DNA of 64,000 bases from Haliotis asinina (taxonomy: Eukaryota; Mollusca; Gastropoda; Lepetellida; Haliotidae), in NCBI RefSeq assembly GCF_037392515.1, contig NC_090282.1, positions 33,965,054 to 34,029,053 on the forward strand. Direction: 5' to 3'. The notes under the pieces are model-generated. The model was not told where the DNA came from, searched no databases, and saw only the letters and a list, made by a program, of their open reading frames with translations. Both the position numbers and the translations under genes were made by a program. Below are positions 25,001 through 36,954 of this stretch, piece by piece; the first letter of the stretch is position 1; the number at the start of each line of letters is the position of its first letter.

Positions 25001-28000
25001 CACCGATATAGTGCCCAGTTCGTCAAACACAAAACAGTTTTTTTCTTAATTATACTGTTCTGGATGCAATGATATCAATTTGAGTATGGGAATACATGGG
25101 TCATGTTGATATCCATATCATTAATTGTAACAAGAAAAACATTATTCTGTGTCTACAGTGTGTATGTGAATGCAAGGTATGTCATATTACCATCAGTAGT
25201 GAAATACTTGAGTCTGAAGCCTTTCAGTTCAGGTGAATAGTATCTTATTTTATACTCAATGGTCATAGCTGATCCAGTACTCTGCAGAGTTGCTTTTGAA
25301 TCGCCACACCAGGAGAAAATCGTGTCATTAAAGATGGAAGGTCCTGGAAAAGTATGGCAGAAAATCTGAGAAATGTCATTACGAGAATAGGTCAAGACAA
25401 ATGTTTAAATCAATGCTGTGTTGATTATCTGTAGGAGTTGCTTGCAATTTCAAAAAAGAAATGAATTTGACAGGTGGGTATGAACGTACATGACAGGGAA
25501 GATAGGTGACTTGATAGCCGCTCCCGCAGCGGTATGAACTCATGCTGCTGATTTCTTGGAGGAAGTTGGTTACATGACATTATCTAACAGCACAAGAATC
25601 ACGTTAACGCAATCAAACAATTCTCTTTGACGAACTACTTCGAGTCTTGTGACAGCAGTTACCTACCGTTGTAAAACGTGACGATGTAATCACAGCGGAC
25701 GTACTCAAAAGTCGGAGCGTCCCAGTCAATTACGACGATGCGAACCATCATTTTAGGGTCAGACGCCCTCAGTTTCCAAATACACGTCGTTTCGCTAAAA
25801 CAAGGAGTAAGTAAGGGTCACAGACGTCTGCTCAAAATGGCGTTGCTGATAGATTTGCATAATCACAGATTCGAGGACAAGATTCTTTTTGGTGGTGGCT
25901 TCAGGGACACGACCCGAAATATCTGGGCCTTGGAATGTTTCCAGACCAAATACATTTTGGTGCATTCACCTACCGTGCTTTTCATATTTCCAGTGAGATG
26001 AAAGTCGATGCCTTCTACCACAATACCGTAAACGTTTTCAGACCAGTGAAAAACAACTTCAAAGAACTGGCTATTTTAAAAGCATTCGAACACATATTGA
26101 TTACACTATGCGTGGACTTACTATATAGGCATAACTGGATATTCGGGGGAAGAAAAGACTTTCGGATCTGCCGTTGCATTGCGAAATTGTGCCCCACAGT
26201 TGTCTGATTGGTGTGGTATAACTGAAACATAGGCGGATTTCTTCCTTTTAGTACGATTTGTGGATACTGACTCTGACTTTGATAAGATTATATCAGGAAA
26301 TTTATTTCTTTCAACTATCATAGCTTCAGAACAACGCATAAAAGGTCTCACTTCAAGTGATCAGTTTGTACATACCTTTCCGTGAAGTTTGAGACACACG
26401 GAATCTGAAAACCATGCCTTTGGTATCACGGGTGGATTTGAACCGCAATTCCAAAGAGAGTCCGTTCGAATAGTAGGGGCCAATCGGAGAAATCGATGAA
26501 TTTCCACAAATCTTCCCAGCAAGGTAATCACTTACTATGTGTCCTAGGGTCAAGGAATTCATAATGGAAATACAACGCTTTAATCATATGAAAACAAGAA
26601 TACAGGGTAATCCCAAGTAAGACTGTTTCTATGGTAATAATGACAACAAACATCCTACACGTGACACAAGCAACGCTATACCCTGTATGAATATTCAGTC
26701 AGTAAACTCCGGTAATATCGAAATCAGTTGGACCTGAAATGTTGTGCCAATATACAGTCACTGGCCGGGACAACAAAGTTCGTTATAAGCCTTGGCCTAG
26801 ATTTCCGAGGCCCTCTCAGCGCTATGTGAGTGAGTTAGTGAGTTTAGTTTAACGCCGCTCTCAGCCATATTCCAGCTTTATGGCGGCGGTATGTAAACAA
26901 TCGGTTCTGGACCAGACACTCCTGTGATCAACAACATGAGCATCGATCTGCGCAATAGGGAACCGATGACATGTGTCAACCAAGTCAGCGAGCCTCCCGT
27001 TAGTCGCCTCTTACGAAAAGCACAGTAGCCGTTTAAGGCAAGCGTGGGTTGCTGAAGGAATATTCTACCCCGGGACTTTCACGGGCGACATAGCTATAAG
27101 ATAGGCGTAAGGTAATGTTAATGTATGGTACTTATGACTATCTCAGCGCTAAGAGAGTTTCGAAAATCTAGCCCCTGGTTTATTGCACATACTGAAAGAC
27201 AAAAGGTCGAGTAAAAGAGACAAATACTGGACATGAACGTTTATTCAAAACGACTGTGTCATAAAACCGTGGTCAAAGTGCCTCTCAAACTGGAGATGTG
27301 TAGACGGAATGAGCGTTATCATACGGTTGACATTTGACAGAAGACTCGCTTTGTCGGTTGCTTAATAAGTGCATGCCCGTGGGATGATTGTTACTTGCAG
27401 AACTCCTTAAGTGAGTGAGTGATAATCACCCCCCCCCCCCCCCCCCCCAGGAAACAAACGTGGAGGAATACTATTAATCAAAGCGGGGCACATTAGTGGT
27501 ATGTGAATTTGCAATGCCATGAGTGAGTGAGTTGTCCCCTTTCTGTCTTAGTTTATCTATCTTTCAGTAGATAGAAAATAAGTAGATGTGACATCTTATT
27601 GTCCCCCTACTCTTTTTAATAATACAAGCCTTTTATTATCAAGGATCGATAATCAATAATTCAATCCTTGTTCATATATTATAACGTTCTCAGGAATAAC
27701 TGTATGATATAGTATAAAGGGTATAATAAAGAGGGCAAAGCCCGCACATTGCATACCTGCAATAAGGTGAACCGAATCATTATCACATTGCGGGTAGGTG
27801 CCCTCTATATCAGCAGTGAGGACGTCAAGTCTCATGTTTAAGCTCCTGCCGTACAAGTTTATATGGCATGTCCGGTTGCTGAATAAACAAACTTTCAAAC
27901 TTGAAATACACACACTATGATAGGCAGTCGCTGAACAGATGAATAACTGAGTATGTTGGGTTAAATGCTGATGTGGAATTTAAGTGTTAAATAGCTGAGC

Positions 28001-29295
28001 GTTTCACTAAGTTTCACAACAACTGGTCACAAAAAACCACCCTGACGGTACTATGAGCAAGTATTTATTTCAAAACATTTCCGTCATCGGGGATTAACCC
28101 TCTTTGACTCTAACAAACTGATGCGGCACCGTCAGCAGTGAAGGTACGCTCCCATGCTTGAACCTACCTGTTGTAGGAATTAGGGTATCTAGGTGATAGG
28201 ATATAGATGGGTGTGTTATATATCATATGTTCCCTGTCGCAGTCGCCCTCTGAAACAACAAGGACAGAAGAAAAGATTTATGGATGTCATCCTCTTTATT
28301 GGAGTGTACGCTTGCTTCTTCACAACTTGAATGACTGGGAATATCAGGAAGAATATATGCCCTTCAAAGGGCAGGTTCTCACAACAATGGTAGCCACTTC
28401 CTTCAATTAGTATGTAGGAATTCAAACTGAATGAAACTAACAGATGCCAAATCTAATTGTGTAATGGTGGTGATGCATAAGGCATAAGAAGCATCCTCTT
28501 GGAAGCAGACGCACATCCCAGGCAAGCTGAGATCCTGAGAATATTGGTTCGAGTGTCACACACATTACAGTTGAATTATGTTTGTATTGTCAGCACCAGT
28601 GGTATATGCTTAAACGACTTCTATCACTCTGGACTTTCACCGAATTCCACTCTACAATTATCATGTAACCTTTGAAACCAGTTGTTATAATGTATTACCT
28701 TCACGGTGTTTAAACAAAATCAGTTGATTCAAAATACGACAAATGGCTGTTACATGGATCATTTAAATAGTGGAAGATGTCATGTATTTTGTATTTGTTA
28801 TACAGTGTACCTACGTGAAATTTGTATATCATTTCAACCTTTTGCTGACACAGGGAGCGCTGTCTTCAGTAAATATACTCACAAGCTACGTTTGACAAAC
28901 ATTAAATTAAACATCAGTTACTTTAAAAATTGTCTTGAAATAATTGCCTTTCATCTGTGTTCCGAAAGTTATAAAACATTTCAGCGGTATAACTCAAATC
29001 AGTCTATACTACCCATCAAAGGTTTAGAATCACTGGTGTAAGTGTGGCCAATTACTTCTGTGAACAGTTCCAAACTAGGTTTTGCAAAATATTCCACACT
29101 GGTTTAAGCTACTGAGGTACTGTTTACGCATGACCTTATGCATAATTATGTCACGTTGAAAAGAATGTTATCACGAGTTCAGTAAATGATGAAAATCAAT
29201 GAAAATTGGCAAATAAAGCAATTGTTTACATGTCAGAGACTTTCAAATACTTTCCAGCACTTTTGTGCATCATCCTCGTGCTAGGCATCTGCATA

Positions 29296-29344
<49 letters not shown>

Positions 29345-32300
29345 ATACATATCTATATATCTATCTATATATCTATACGTGTATGAGTGTTTTAAGTGAG
29401 TATATACTTTTAATGGTAACTACGTTATTTGCTTAATTTATACTATGTTATTTAGTTGTTATTGCATACACGTAAGGAGTAATCGATACAGAAAATATGA
29501 CTAACATCTAGTTCAATATACCTGGTCTTGAAGAATACTGTACTTGAAAACCGATGCTGGTTGTATTCACATCTGTTGTAAGCACCAGCAGCAGCGAATT
29601 CTTTGAACTGTAGAAATTAGGCATCTGTGTTGAACAGAATTGGCCGAGGAATTGGTCGGCTGAAAATAATATGAGTTGCTATGGTTATTCATCATGCGTC
29701 CACTTTTAATTTATACAACCTTGAAACCCAAACAGAACATCGGACACATTTTCTTGTGATTATAGCATTTTGTTCAGGACACATTTATTTTTATATATCT
29801 TTTATACATATGATTCTTCTTTATGTTTTACCTTCGTTACCATTACAAAACAATCAGTGCCTGTCGGTCATTTGTACCAGCTCTTGACCAAGCTTTTGTT
29901 GATGTTTGAATGTTACGTTTTTATGAAGATGCATTCGTGTGATTTCTTCTCTGATCTGTTTATGGAATTTAAGTCTGTATTCTATGTTTCATGTGCATGT
30001 ATTTACCTCTTATAACGTAAAACGATTTCTTTCGGGACAAAAAGGTAGTATCATTTAATGGATACATATTGATACATTTGTTCATGTTGTTTTTCTTTGC
30101 ATCAGTACGTTATTCTATGAATGTACACGGCGACGAATGCAGCAGTTGAGCGGGATCACATTCGTTTAAAGGACGGTCAGTCCACTGGAGTTGATTTGGA
30201 ACTCTTGCTAAACATGCTAATGTTCTGTATTCCCTGTATAATAGGGAAGCATTGTTTCGTTCGGAGTGAGGAAATATCGTTACTCGTTGCTCTATCATGG
30301 TTAGAGTAACTGTACAGTAGAGATAATTAGCATGAAACATCTATATAGATCTAATCGTTCTCCGTCCATCAATCCTCTCATTCACCCATCCATGTTAATG
30401 CGACGATGAAGATGATAATTATTCTTTGTTGCCTTTTGTGAAACGTCTCAGTGCTACTGGCCAGCCCTGCCACGCCACCATACGTATGTACTTAATTAAA
30501 TCAAACAGTACAACGATATCAAGAATATCCAGATCGTCTGCTCATAGGCGCTTTGTTTTCCCTCGATCACTGCATGTCAGTCTCAAACGGCACAATTATC
30601 AATCTTAACTCCCAGGGGAGTTTACAACACTGACATTGCTGTATTACAGTACCTTCAGTTGTGTTTCCGTTGTACACTCGGACGACATCATGAGTGCAGG
30701 ACTGTGACGAAGACCCATAGTAGTAGAATATCCTCTTCGATTTCACTTGAACTGTATGATTTTCGTTTTCCGATGCGATAATCCACTTGCAGTTTAGATT
30801 CCTTAAAAGAACGCTAAAAGATGACACGGTGTGGAATCATCTCCCCCAAATCGTCTTTGCCATATCCACTATTTGAATAAATTATAGTATCAGTTCGTTG
30901 CGGAAAAGGTATAACTGCCTGCAGTTCTCCTTTTCCTTTTTGTATCACATGGATTGGGCAACTTATTCCCATATTCGTCGTATTTTGGCTTATTATTGAT
31001 TTGCTCGTAACGTTGAGAGCAATGAAATCCATTTCGTGTGCCATGTCAAACGATTGGCGATTGAAATATGGGCTTTTAAAGAGTGTTGTACCATGGAAAA
31101 GAAGTTTGCTTGTCTGTAAAATGTTGCCAAATGTCGGTTTATCAACACCGAGAGCTGCGGTGTGGTGAATGAGGGAGTTTTCCACTGCACATATCGTCTA
31201 ACTGTCGTTGTTTGAAATATTTCGTTTTCATAAAACGTTTTCATTATGCTTTCACATCTAATGATCTTTGCAAAAATATTCCAAAATTTCATATTTGCAC
31301 CATACAATTGAGATGTGGTTTTGGTGAGGTAAATATGTTGGCGTAAACGGGCCATAGACGTGGCAAAGGGATGGCAGTTAAGAATTATTGAAAGCTCTTG
31401 ACAAGATTCATATAATGAATTGAGGTCGTTACCCGAGTCTTATTTAGCTTATGTTTTTATTAAATTGTTTGTGCCATACCTATACGAGACGTAAGGAACC
31501 CCGGGTATGGTGAAATTTGTCATCTGCAGGGTTGCTTTAAGCTTTCCACCGCATCCTGAAAAAGTCAGACTGAGTTGAGTTGATGAAATGAGAATGTGAA
31601 AGAGCAGATACGTTGACATTTCGAAATCTGCAATTAAATGATTCAGCCAAGAATATGTATCAACTATAAAGGCAAGATCGGTTCGATCTACCTTGAACGA
31701 TGTCTCAAGCGATGTCTCGGACCGCTAAAACTAGAATGGTGTGCAGATGAGACGCGATAAGGATAACAATTTTGCAAGGTCAGTCACCGACACCGACAGG
31801 GACTCACTACTGCACTGATACACCCTCAGTTTACATTAGTCCCGCTGAGGTTTGGGTTAAAATATGAAACCGTGCCCATTCCGTATTTACTGGAATCCAA
31901 AGAAGTTTATAAATCCACTCAAAGAAAGATTTATTGCTAGCTCCTGCAAATCAATGATTTACAATAATCATTAAAACAATTACACTGACGTCCAGAAAAA
32001 GAGCGACTTTTCCACTTTCTATACCGCTATCGAACAACCACATCCCTTGATCCAAACTGGACAAATTCAAACTTAGTGGCCACAGTAACATATCTATGAC
32101 AAGGTCGATAACTCCGCCCAATAGTAAACTTGCCTAGATGTCGAGCACCATCTCTGCATACCGAACCTGTGGTTCAGTGGACACCAAAGGACTGGGCTGC
32201 AGGCATTCGAACATGTTCTCTTTTTAAGGCCTCAGAAAAGTTTCAAAGACATATAAGAGTAGACATTTGCTTGATATTTCTGAGATTAAGGAAATTATTT

Positions 32301-35300
32301 AAGTCCGATGCAATTTCCGACTTTGACAAACCATTACGTTTCCATCACGATGTGTTGGCGAAAAGAACATGGTTACCTATCATCATTATTTCGTACTGAA
32401 TCATGTTCATAGTATTTTCGGAATCGCATAGTCGTCTCGACTCTTGGGTATTGAAAGCGATTTTGAAGCTTTTATTTCATCTGCTTTTAAGAAGGCCCGC
32501 TTTCACGACTGATCACGTGATCACGCAGTTGTGGTCGAAGCGGTGTTTTTGACAGGTTAAGAGCTTGCTTTATTTCATTCTCTTACACTCACTTTCAGTA
32601 CTATTGGCTGTGAGATCAAATCTAGTTCCATGAGATGGGGCACTGGATGTAAACTGTATGTACATGGTGTTTCCGCTGCTGACAATACCGCCACGATCCG
32701 TCCCACACAGTTGTAACAATAGTTCACTGGAATTATCTGAACCTGGGCAGGAAATGATGTTAACGTTATCATTTATAAACAATGATCCAGTATCATACAC
32801 ATTCCTTTCCAGTTTTAACTATATAAATGGAAAACATAGCCTTCCCTATATCTATTCGTCGCTGGGACAAAATTCATTACCTATCTAACGCATGGTTTCC
32901 TTTACATAATGTCAATTGCTGAATTAAATTTTTAATTTGAAAACATTGTGTATGCTTCTGCGTTATTGAATGTACATAACTATATAGTTCGTGTCTATTT
33001 TCATCCTGCTGCCATCAATAAATATTCTGTTTGTCCAGTCATATTTTTCTGCTGTACCTTGTATTGTAAAAAGGGCTTAAACTGTTCACGCAACATGTCA
33101 AGAGACATCAGCCGATCATTATCTTCACTTATCCCGTGAAAGCTTTTGCCATTGATTCTTCTGTTGTGATACTGATGCAATATTGCTAAGGAGGAATAAA
33201 GTCTCAAGTCCAAGGGGTTGTTGAACAAAACAAAAATCAGCGCTAACACTACCTTAAATTTATGTAAAGGTGTGCGAGTTACGGTGACCATAGCGCTAAG
33301 ATCGATTTGCCATGCGTCACTCACGAAATAATACGGTAATCCTACTCACCATCATAGAAGGACAGACTGCCATGTTGACAATCACTGGACTCGAACTGTG
33401 CAGCATATAATACGCCTACAAGATGATCTGATGAAGATGCATTTATCCTCCATCCGCAGGACCGAGTACTGTAAAGAGAAAGCGAAGGAAAACATGATTG
33501 TCCGGTTCCATAATGAAGAGAATTCATAGGTTTTGATGAACATTAATTCAGTACCTACAACTGATGTTTTAGACGCAACATAAGTTTGCTCATGTCTTAA
33601 TGTGATATTATAAACGTGCATGTTATGGGGATTATTCTTATAACAACTGTTCAGTTGGTTTGCTTATTCCCCATACGAATGAAAGTGACAACCAAAGTAT
33701 TTGGAAAATATTACATGAAAGCGAGTCATTCTGATTTGTTGAAAGCTGAAAGATAGAACAACACATTGTTGTCAACCAGTGAGAGCGAAGAGCGATGCCC
33801 TGGTTGGGCGCTGTGGAGGGAGAAGGCCCCAAGAAAAACATGGTTATTAGGTCATTCAAAGAGATTAGGATAGGTTATTCATAGAGCAAAATAAAAACTA
33901 AATAACATGAACTGTTTCACAATTTTTAGCAAGCAATGAACACAAAAAGTTATGTTCATTACATTCAAATCAATATCGAACCACATGACATCTTAAACAC
34001 GAATTATGTATGAAATTGTCACCGAGAGGAAAAACCCAAAAACTCATAGCAGAGATAATTTTAAAATTAAACATATGACATATATTTGTCAGTGGTGGAC
34101 CCGGGAAGAGGGGGGGGGGGGCACAGCCACCCCTTTTTTCCAAGGTCAAGTCCTGATTCTCAATCAAGAATGATAAGAATGACAAATGACAAAAGTGCAA
34201 CCTCCCCTTTTCAAAACGCTCGATCGGCCATGTTTGTTACTGATTTGTAAGTAAGTTATCTTTGAGATATACAGATTTAGAACATAATGCGTGATTTAAG
34301 GGAGGAAATACGTGAGTGCGTGACACTGAGGTCTCATTACCTGAGTCTCATGTGAGTGCGTGACACTGAGGTCTCATGACCTGAGTCTCATGTATAGTGA
34401 GGAGTGTGGTCCTGTGTACAAAGCTCAGGTCACGAATCAGGTAAGCACCATCGAGCTCGGACAGTCCTTGGATGGGTGACCGTATTTGGCAGCTTGACTC
34501 CTGACAGTTTCTAGGATAGTTTCTAGTCCTGTCCCACAGCGAAGCACATAACACATGTGGTCTCTCCTTACGCAAGTGAGTTTGTTCAAAACTGCCTCTG
34601 TTCACCCAGCGGAAAATGGGTACCCGGTGGAATAAGTCATGTAACCACTGACATTCTAGTGCCTAGCAGGCAGCTCGGGTCAATAATAATAATCAGATTG
34701 TTTGGGCGCCTCGAGCATGCATTGTGTATGAGAGTAATGCGCATGATAAATGGACTATTATGTAGTGTGTCATAGTCTCACGAATGATGCTCCATTTGTT
34801 TTATATTATACACCACAATCGTGCTTGTGTGTTTACCTGTTGTACAAAGAAGGGTATCCTGGAGACTTTATACTTGTCGTCAGATTGGAAAGCTGAATGT
34901 CCTTTCCGCAAGCGTCTGCAATAAAGGAATAATCACTACCAGAACAAGGACTAGACACAATCGAAATGGTGGGGTTTTACACACCTTCCCCCAACACATG
35001 GCAGTATCTTTCTTCACTTATTGATCTATCCATACTGGCTGGTTCAACTGGCTCTCTTATTTACATAAGAGAGCCAGTTGAACCCGCCAGTTATGTTTCA
35101 TAATCACCATCATTCATAAAAGTTTTGTATTGGCAACAACGTGGACTCAGCACGTTTAACTCCCTTTCATGGAGAATAATATCAGGGGCTAAGGTCTAGA
35201 AAACTGAGTATTAAGGTAAAATCCATTATGATTTATTTGCTAAGATAAAGAGGGACCTTGAATTTTCCATGTCAAGATCAGGGCAGAACAACTGATATGT

Positions 35301-36590
35301 ACATGATATATCAATTCATCTCTATGTCGTCCTGCACCATGTGTCCCCGTGTATTTGTAACTCGGGGCCACTAGTTAGGCATGGCACATCACAATTTGAT
35401 TACCACTTGAATGTGTGATTGTATATGACAACGTTGGAATTCTGCCTATTATCTGATTATATTGTGTCGATGTCGTCAAACGTTTACTGTGAAGTACGTC
35501 GTTTGTCTCTACAAAGTCAATAAAATAGTCAAGCGGGAAAACTGAGAAAAGGACCAAAGTTTGTAAACGGGGTGAATCTGGACTTTGAATCCACCACTGG
35601 TTGATCTGAGAATGTTTAGGGCGCACGTCGCTGCAGATCGAATCGCCTTTCAATCTAAACTCGACAGTCCTTTTTATAGATAAAACATACCGTGAGAGAG
35701 AGATTCTTATGTTAAAGAAGGTGCGCATATGCTGAGGTCAGTCGTGGTGATGTTAACTCAAGCTGTTGAGCAGAAATATTTTTTTCTATACAGCTAAGAT
35801 GGAAAGAAATGCCATTAAAACGCTCATATGCTATCAGACATGTACGAGCCACTGTAAATGTCCCCGAATTGTTTGACAACAGCCGATATAACGCTCATTG
35901 TTAGGTGACGGCATAAGGAGCTCGGTATGTCCAACGGCTTGTTTCAGCTTGGATTCAATATTGACAATATTTCTGATTCACATTCTTCATCTGTACTTGT
36001 TTCCAGTTCCGATGCCATTATCCACTTTCTTGCCGGTTCCCATCGAACAGTTGTACCATAAATTACAACATGCAGAAATGAAAACATCGACTGGATCTCT
36101 AACGATGTTGATTTTTGAAAAAAAAATGGCGGCAGGTAGTATGGGCGGAGGCCAAGGTCGAATGTCGTTACGCTCATTGGTGAAGTCACCTGTTTTGTTG
36201 TATGACATTCCATGTTTGTAAAATGTGGGTCAGTGGGGGCCGTTTGTTGTTAGCGGTAAATGCTTCAAACCCTACCGTTGTGTGTTCAAATGATAATGCC
36301 TGAAAAATAGCGTTACCCTTATATTATTCTGCTATGTCAGGTTTGTGTTGTCAATGAATTTGAACGAATAATACCAATATCCAACGACAGTATACAAAGT
36401 CAAATCCAGTTTACCAACATATCATTAATTACATGGCACAACAGTGAAATTATGTTATCCAACAAATACACTGTTCCCTGTTTTTGAAGAGAATGGTTCA
36501 GCCGTCAAAATACATATATCTACCTGTATTTGTGGCTCGGAGAAGGATCAAGACACCCACAAGCACACCTGCAACCGTGAACAGCGCCAT
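18886..36590 (-). CDS. Gene C: six-CUB type I transmembrane protein
   Basis: Predicted 801-residue surface protein: signal peptide (1-22), six CUB domains (about 23-138, 139-259, 260-383, 384-510, 511-634, 635-755), a transmembrane helix (about 763-785) and a short basic tail. Coding exons, 5' to 3': 36524-36590, 34837-34915, 33350-33468, 32593-32742, 31480-31555, 30653-30801, 29522-29659, 28168-28249, 27757-27878, 26376-26543, 26122-26221, 25667-25794, 25191-25343, 24402-24474, 23365-23501, 22667-22828, 21569-21647, 20957-21078, 19390-19551, 18886-19025. The joined 2406 nt stay in frame. It is the most complete member of the cluster and the parent type of pseudogene F. Unlike cubilin, tolloids or neuropilins, the window shows no EGF, protease or discoidin module, only CUBs. 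Ligand unknown. Confidence 0.83.
19390..21647 (-). CDS. Gene C CUB6 (membrane-proximal), exons 17-19
   Basis: Exons 21569-21647, 20957-21078 and 19390-19551. SPNYPFNYP is present, but Cys1 is absent and the Cys2 site reads IERTW, so the first disulfide is missing. Cys3 (VGCQNDY) and Cys4 (GRWCG) are kept. The third exon is very close to that of gene D CUB5 (shared SLGRWCG and PNKTSSGS). Confidence 0.84.
20275..20712. repeat. GTGAGTGAG-family interspersed repeat, copy b
   Basis: The best-preserved copy. It runs from the GTACGTAAGTCCCC block to ACTCACTCACTCA at the right end. It lies in the intron between exons 18 and 19 of gene C. Confidence 0.72.
21780..22430. repeat. Four diverged tandem copies of a ~170-bp unit
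   Basis: Copies begin near 21782, 21954, 22131 and 22279. Each has an ATCGCTCT-like start, a GGAATTAAGTCAAAATGAGTTG block, a CATTCATTTACAACCT block and a CCCATGGGCGAG block. Spacing is about 150-177 bp. It looks like an old satellite-type array in the intron between CUB5 and CUB6 of gene C. Confidence 0.8.
22667..24474 (-). CDS. Gene C CUB5, exons 14-16
   Basis: Exons 24402-24474, 23365-23501 and 22667-22828. The cysteines are YRCGGT, QDCRW, NTCNSDY and GKWCG. The second exon starts at a TTCCAG acceptor. In gene D the equivalent boundary is six bases upstream at a TGTAG acceptor, and the matching site in gene C reads TCTAA, so the junction has slid. The e1 is atypically short and has no SPGYP motif (it ends LTGPYQ), as in gene D CUB4. 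Confidence 0.82.
23770..24030. repeat. GTGAGTGAG-family interspersed repeat, copy c
   Basis: A partial copy sharing the ATACTGTCGTGTCCGAAT and AACTTGTTGTAGTCACGA blocks and ending in CTCACTAACTCACTCA. It lies in the intron between exons 14 and 15 of gene C. Confidence 0.68.
24591..24827. repeat. 51-bp tandem repeat, about 4.6 copies
   Basis: Unit starts fall at 24591, 24642, 24693, 24744 and 24795, exactly 51 bp apart. Each unit holds GAAGGTCAGATATGATTAAC, then CTTTGACC and AAACTTTTAGCTGTTTT. Copies are nearly identical. It sits in the intron between CUB4 and CUB5 of gene C, followed by a smaller 33-bp duplication near 24891-24945. Confidence 0.93.
25191..26221 (-). CDS. Gene C CUB4, exons 11-13
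   Basis: Exons 26122-26221, 25667-25794 and 25191-25343. All four cysteines are present: DNCGAQ, TTCIW, VRCDY and FSWCG. The second half contains LQSTGSAMT as in gene D CUB3. The introns are short (327 and 323 nt), and the exon boundaries have clean GTAAGT, GTAGGT and GTAATA donors. Confidence 0.85.
26376..28249 (-). CDS. Gene C CUB3, exons 8-10
   Basis: Exons 28168-28249, 27757-27878 and 26376-26543. Cysteines are in GDCDRE, RTCHIN, YPQCDN and GKICGN. This is the subtype without Trp after Cys2, as in gene D CUB2. The first two exons have decayed counterparts in pseudogene F. The 26544-27756 intron carries a MITE split by a SINE. Confidence 0.83.
26792..27176. mobile_element. Fold-back MITE interrupted by a SINE
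   Basis: The left end (GGCCTAGATTTCCGAGG, then CTCTCAGCGCTA) and the right end (ACTATCTCAGCGCTAAGAGA, then AATCTAGCCCC) are inverted copies of each other and match the uninterrupted element at 51680-51780. The SINE at 26826-27090 sits between the arms, with a GCTAT repeat at both junctions. Confidence 0.78.
26826..27090 (+). mobile_element. SINE copy (GTGAGTGAG family), near full length
   Basis: It starts GTGAGTGAGTTAG, then TTTAACGCCGCTCT, CTTTATGGCGGCGGT, CTGGACCAGACACT, GTTAGTCGCCTCTTACG, and ends near TACCCCGGGACTTTCACGGG. I recall this sequence type as very common in abalone genomes. Confidence 0.75.
27429..27448. repeat. Poly-C run
   Basis: Twenty consecutive C residues in an intron of gene C; a likely sequencing and polymorphism hotspot. 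Confidence 0.95.
29299..29337. repeat. (AC)n microsatellite
   Basis: About 19 AC units, followed by a short TATC-like tract up to about 29380. It lies between exons 7 and 8 of gene C. Confidence 0.95.
29522..31555 (-). CDS. Gene C CUB2, exons 5-7
   Basis: Exons 31480-31555, 30653-30801 and 29522-29659. Cysteines are in RCGGK, LNCKW, QSCTHD and GQFCST. e1 reads FTIPGVPYVSY where SPGYP is usual. The third exon has an intact copy in pseudogene F (same 138-nt length). The 30802-31479 intron contains overlapping minus-strand open frames of about 120 codons that match no family and no splice phase. Confidence 0.83.
32593..34915 (-). CDS. Gene C CUB1 (membrane-distal), exons 2-4
   Basis: Exons 34837-34915, 33350-33468 and 32593-32742. 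Starts DACGKDIQLSN and KSPGYPSLY; Cys2 is in SCGW, Cys3 in SDCQHG and Cys4 in QLCGT. It aligns with CUB1 of gene E (shared DIQLSN, ERLVG/DHLVG and SLSFYDG). It has no counterpart in gene D and none in pseudogene F. Confidence 0.84.
34312..34391. repeat. 40-bp tandem duplication
   Basis: Two adjacent 40-bp copies beginning GTGAGTGCGTGACACTGAGG, differing by about one base. It lies just before the SINE-like repeat that follows. Confidence 0.88.
34400..34685 (+). mobile_element. SINE-like repeat with a 5S rRNA-like segment
   Basis: The part at about 34439-34481 (GAGCTCGGACAGTCC, then TTGGATGGGTGACCG) resembles the 3' half of 5S rRNA, as in 5S-derived SINEs. It is followed by GGCAGCTTGACTC and GGTACCCGG-type blocks also present at 63580-63850. 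It is too diverged and incomplete to be a 5S gene. It lies in intron 1 of gene C. Confidence 0.55.
35035..35090. repeat. Perfect 20-bp hairpin
   Basis: GGTTCAACTGGCTCTCTTAT (35041-35060) is followed by the loop TTAC and its exact reverse complement (35065-35084). Five of the six outer base pairs also match. It lies in intron 1 of gene C, about 120 bp upstream of the CUB1 e1 exon. Confidence 0.95.
36524..36590 (-). CDS. Gene C exon 1: signal peptide
   Basis: The start codon at 36588-36590 opens MALFTVAGVLVGVLILLRA, then TNT and a phase-1 GTAGAT donor. It is 67 nt, as in genes D and E. The hydrophobic core is long and the cleavage site less obvious than in gene D (probably near LRA-TN). A degraded copy with the same RATNT ending lies in pseudogene F. 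Confidence 0.84.
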
Positions 36591-36899
36591 GTCTGAAAGC
36601 CTAATGCAGTTATAGACAGTGTTACTCAGTAAGCGAATACTGTGGTATCTAATCTCGCCCGTGCTTTTGATATGCTATTTTAGATGTGTTTGCGCGATAT
36701 GTTCATGTACCGAAAGCAGAAACAGAAACGTTAGACAATGATAGTACGATTTAAGCTGCAGTTCAGCTAACAACCGAATGCCAACTTCATCGCAACAACA
36801 TAGCTGTGGTCTACCTTACGGATATTACCTCGATAAATATATATTACAATTGTGTGTTTAGTATCTTCCACAGTATAAATCTGTGTTTGTTTGTTTGTT

Positions 36900-36954
<55 letters not shown>

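Noticed and set aside
30814-31355. Two overlapping minus-strand frames of about 120 codons in an intron of gene C
   Set aside because: No recognised domain. The flanking CUB2 exons splice cleanly across them in phase 2, so an extra exon here is not required.
34439-34481. 5S rRNA gene
   Set aside because: Only the 3'-half-like segment is present and diverged, and a second copy with similar flanks (63580-63850) indicates a SINE-type repeat.
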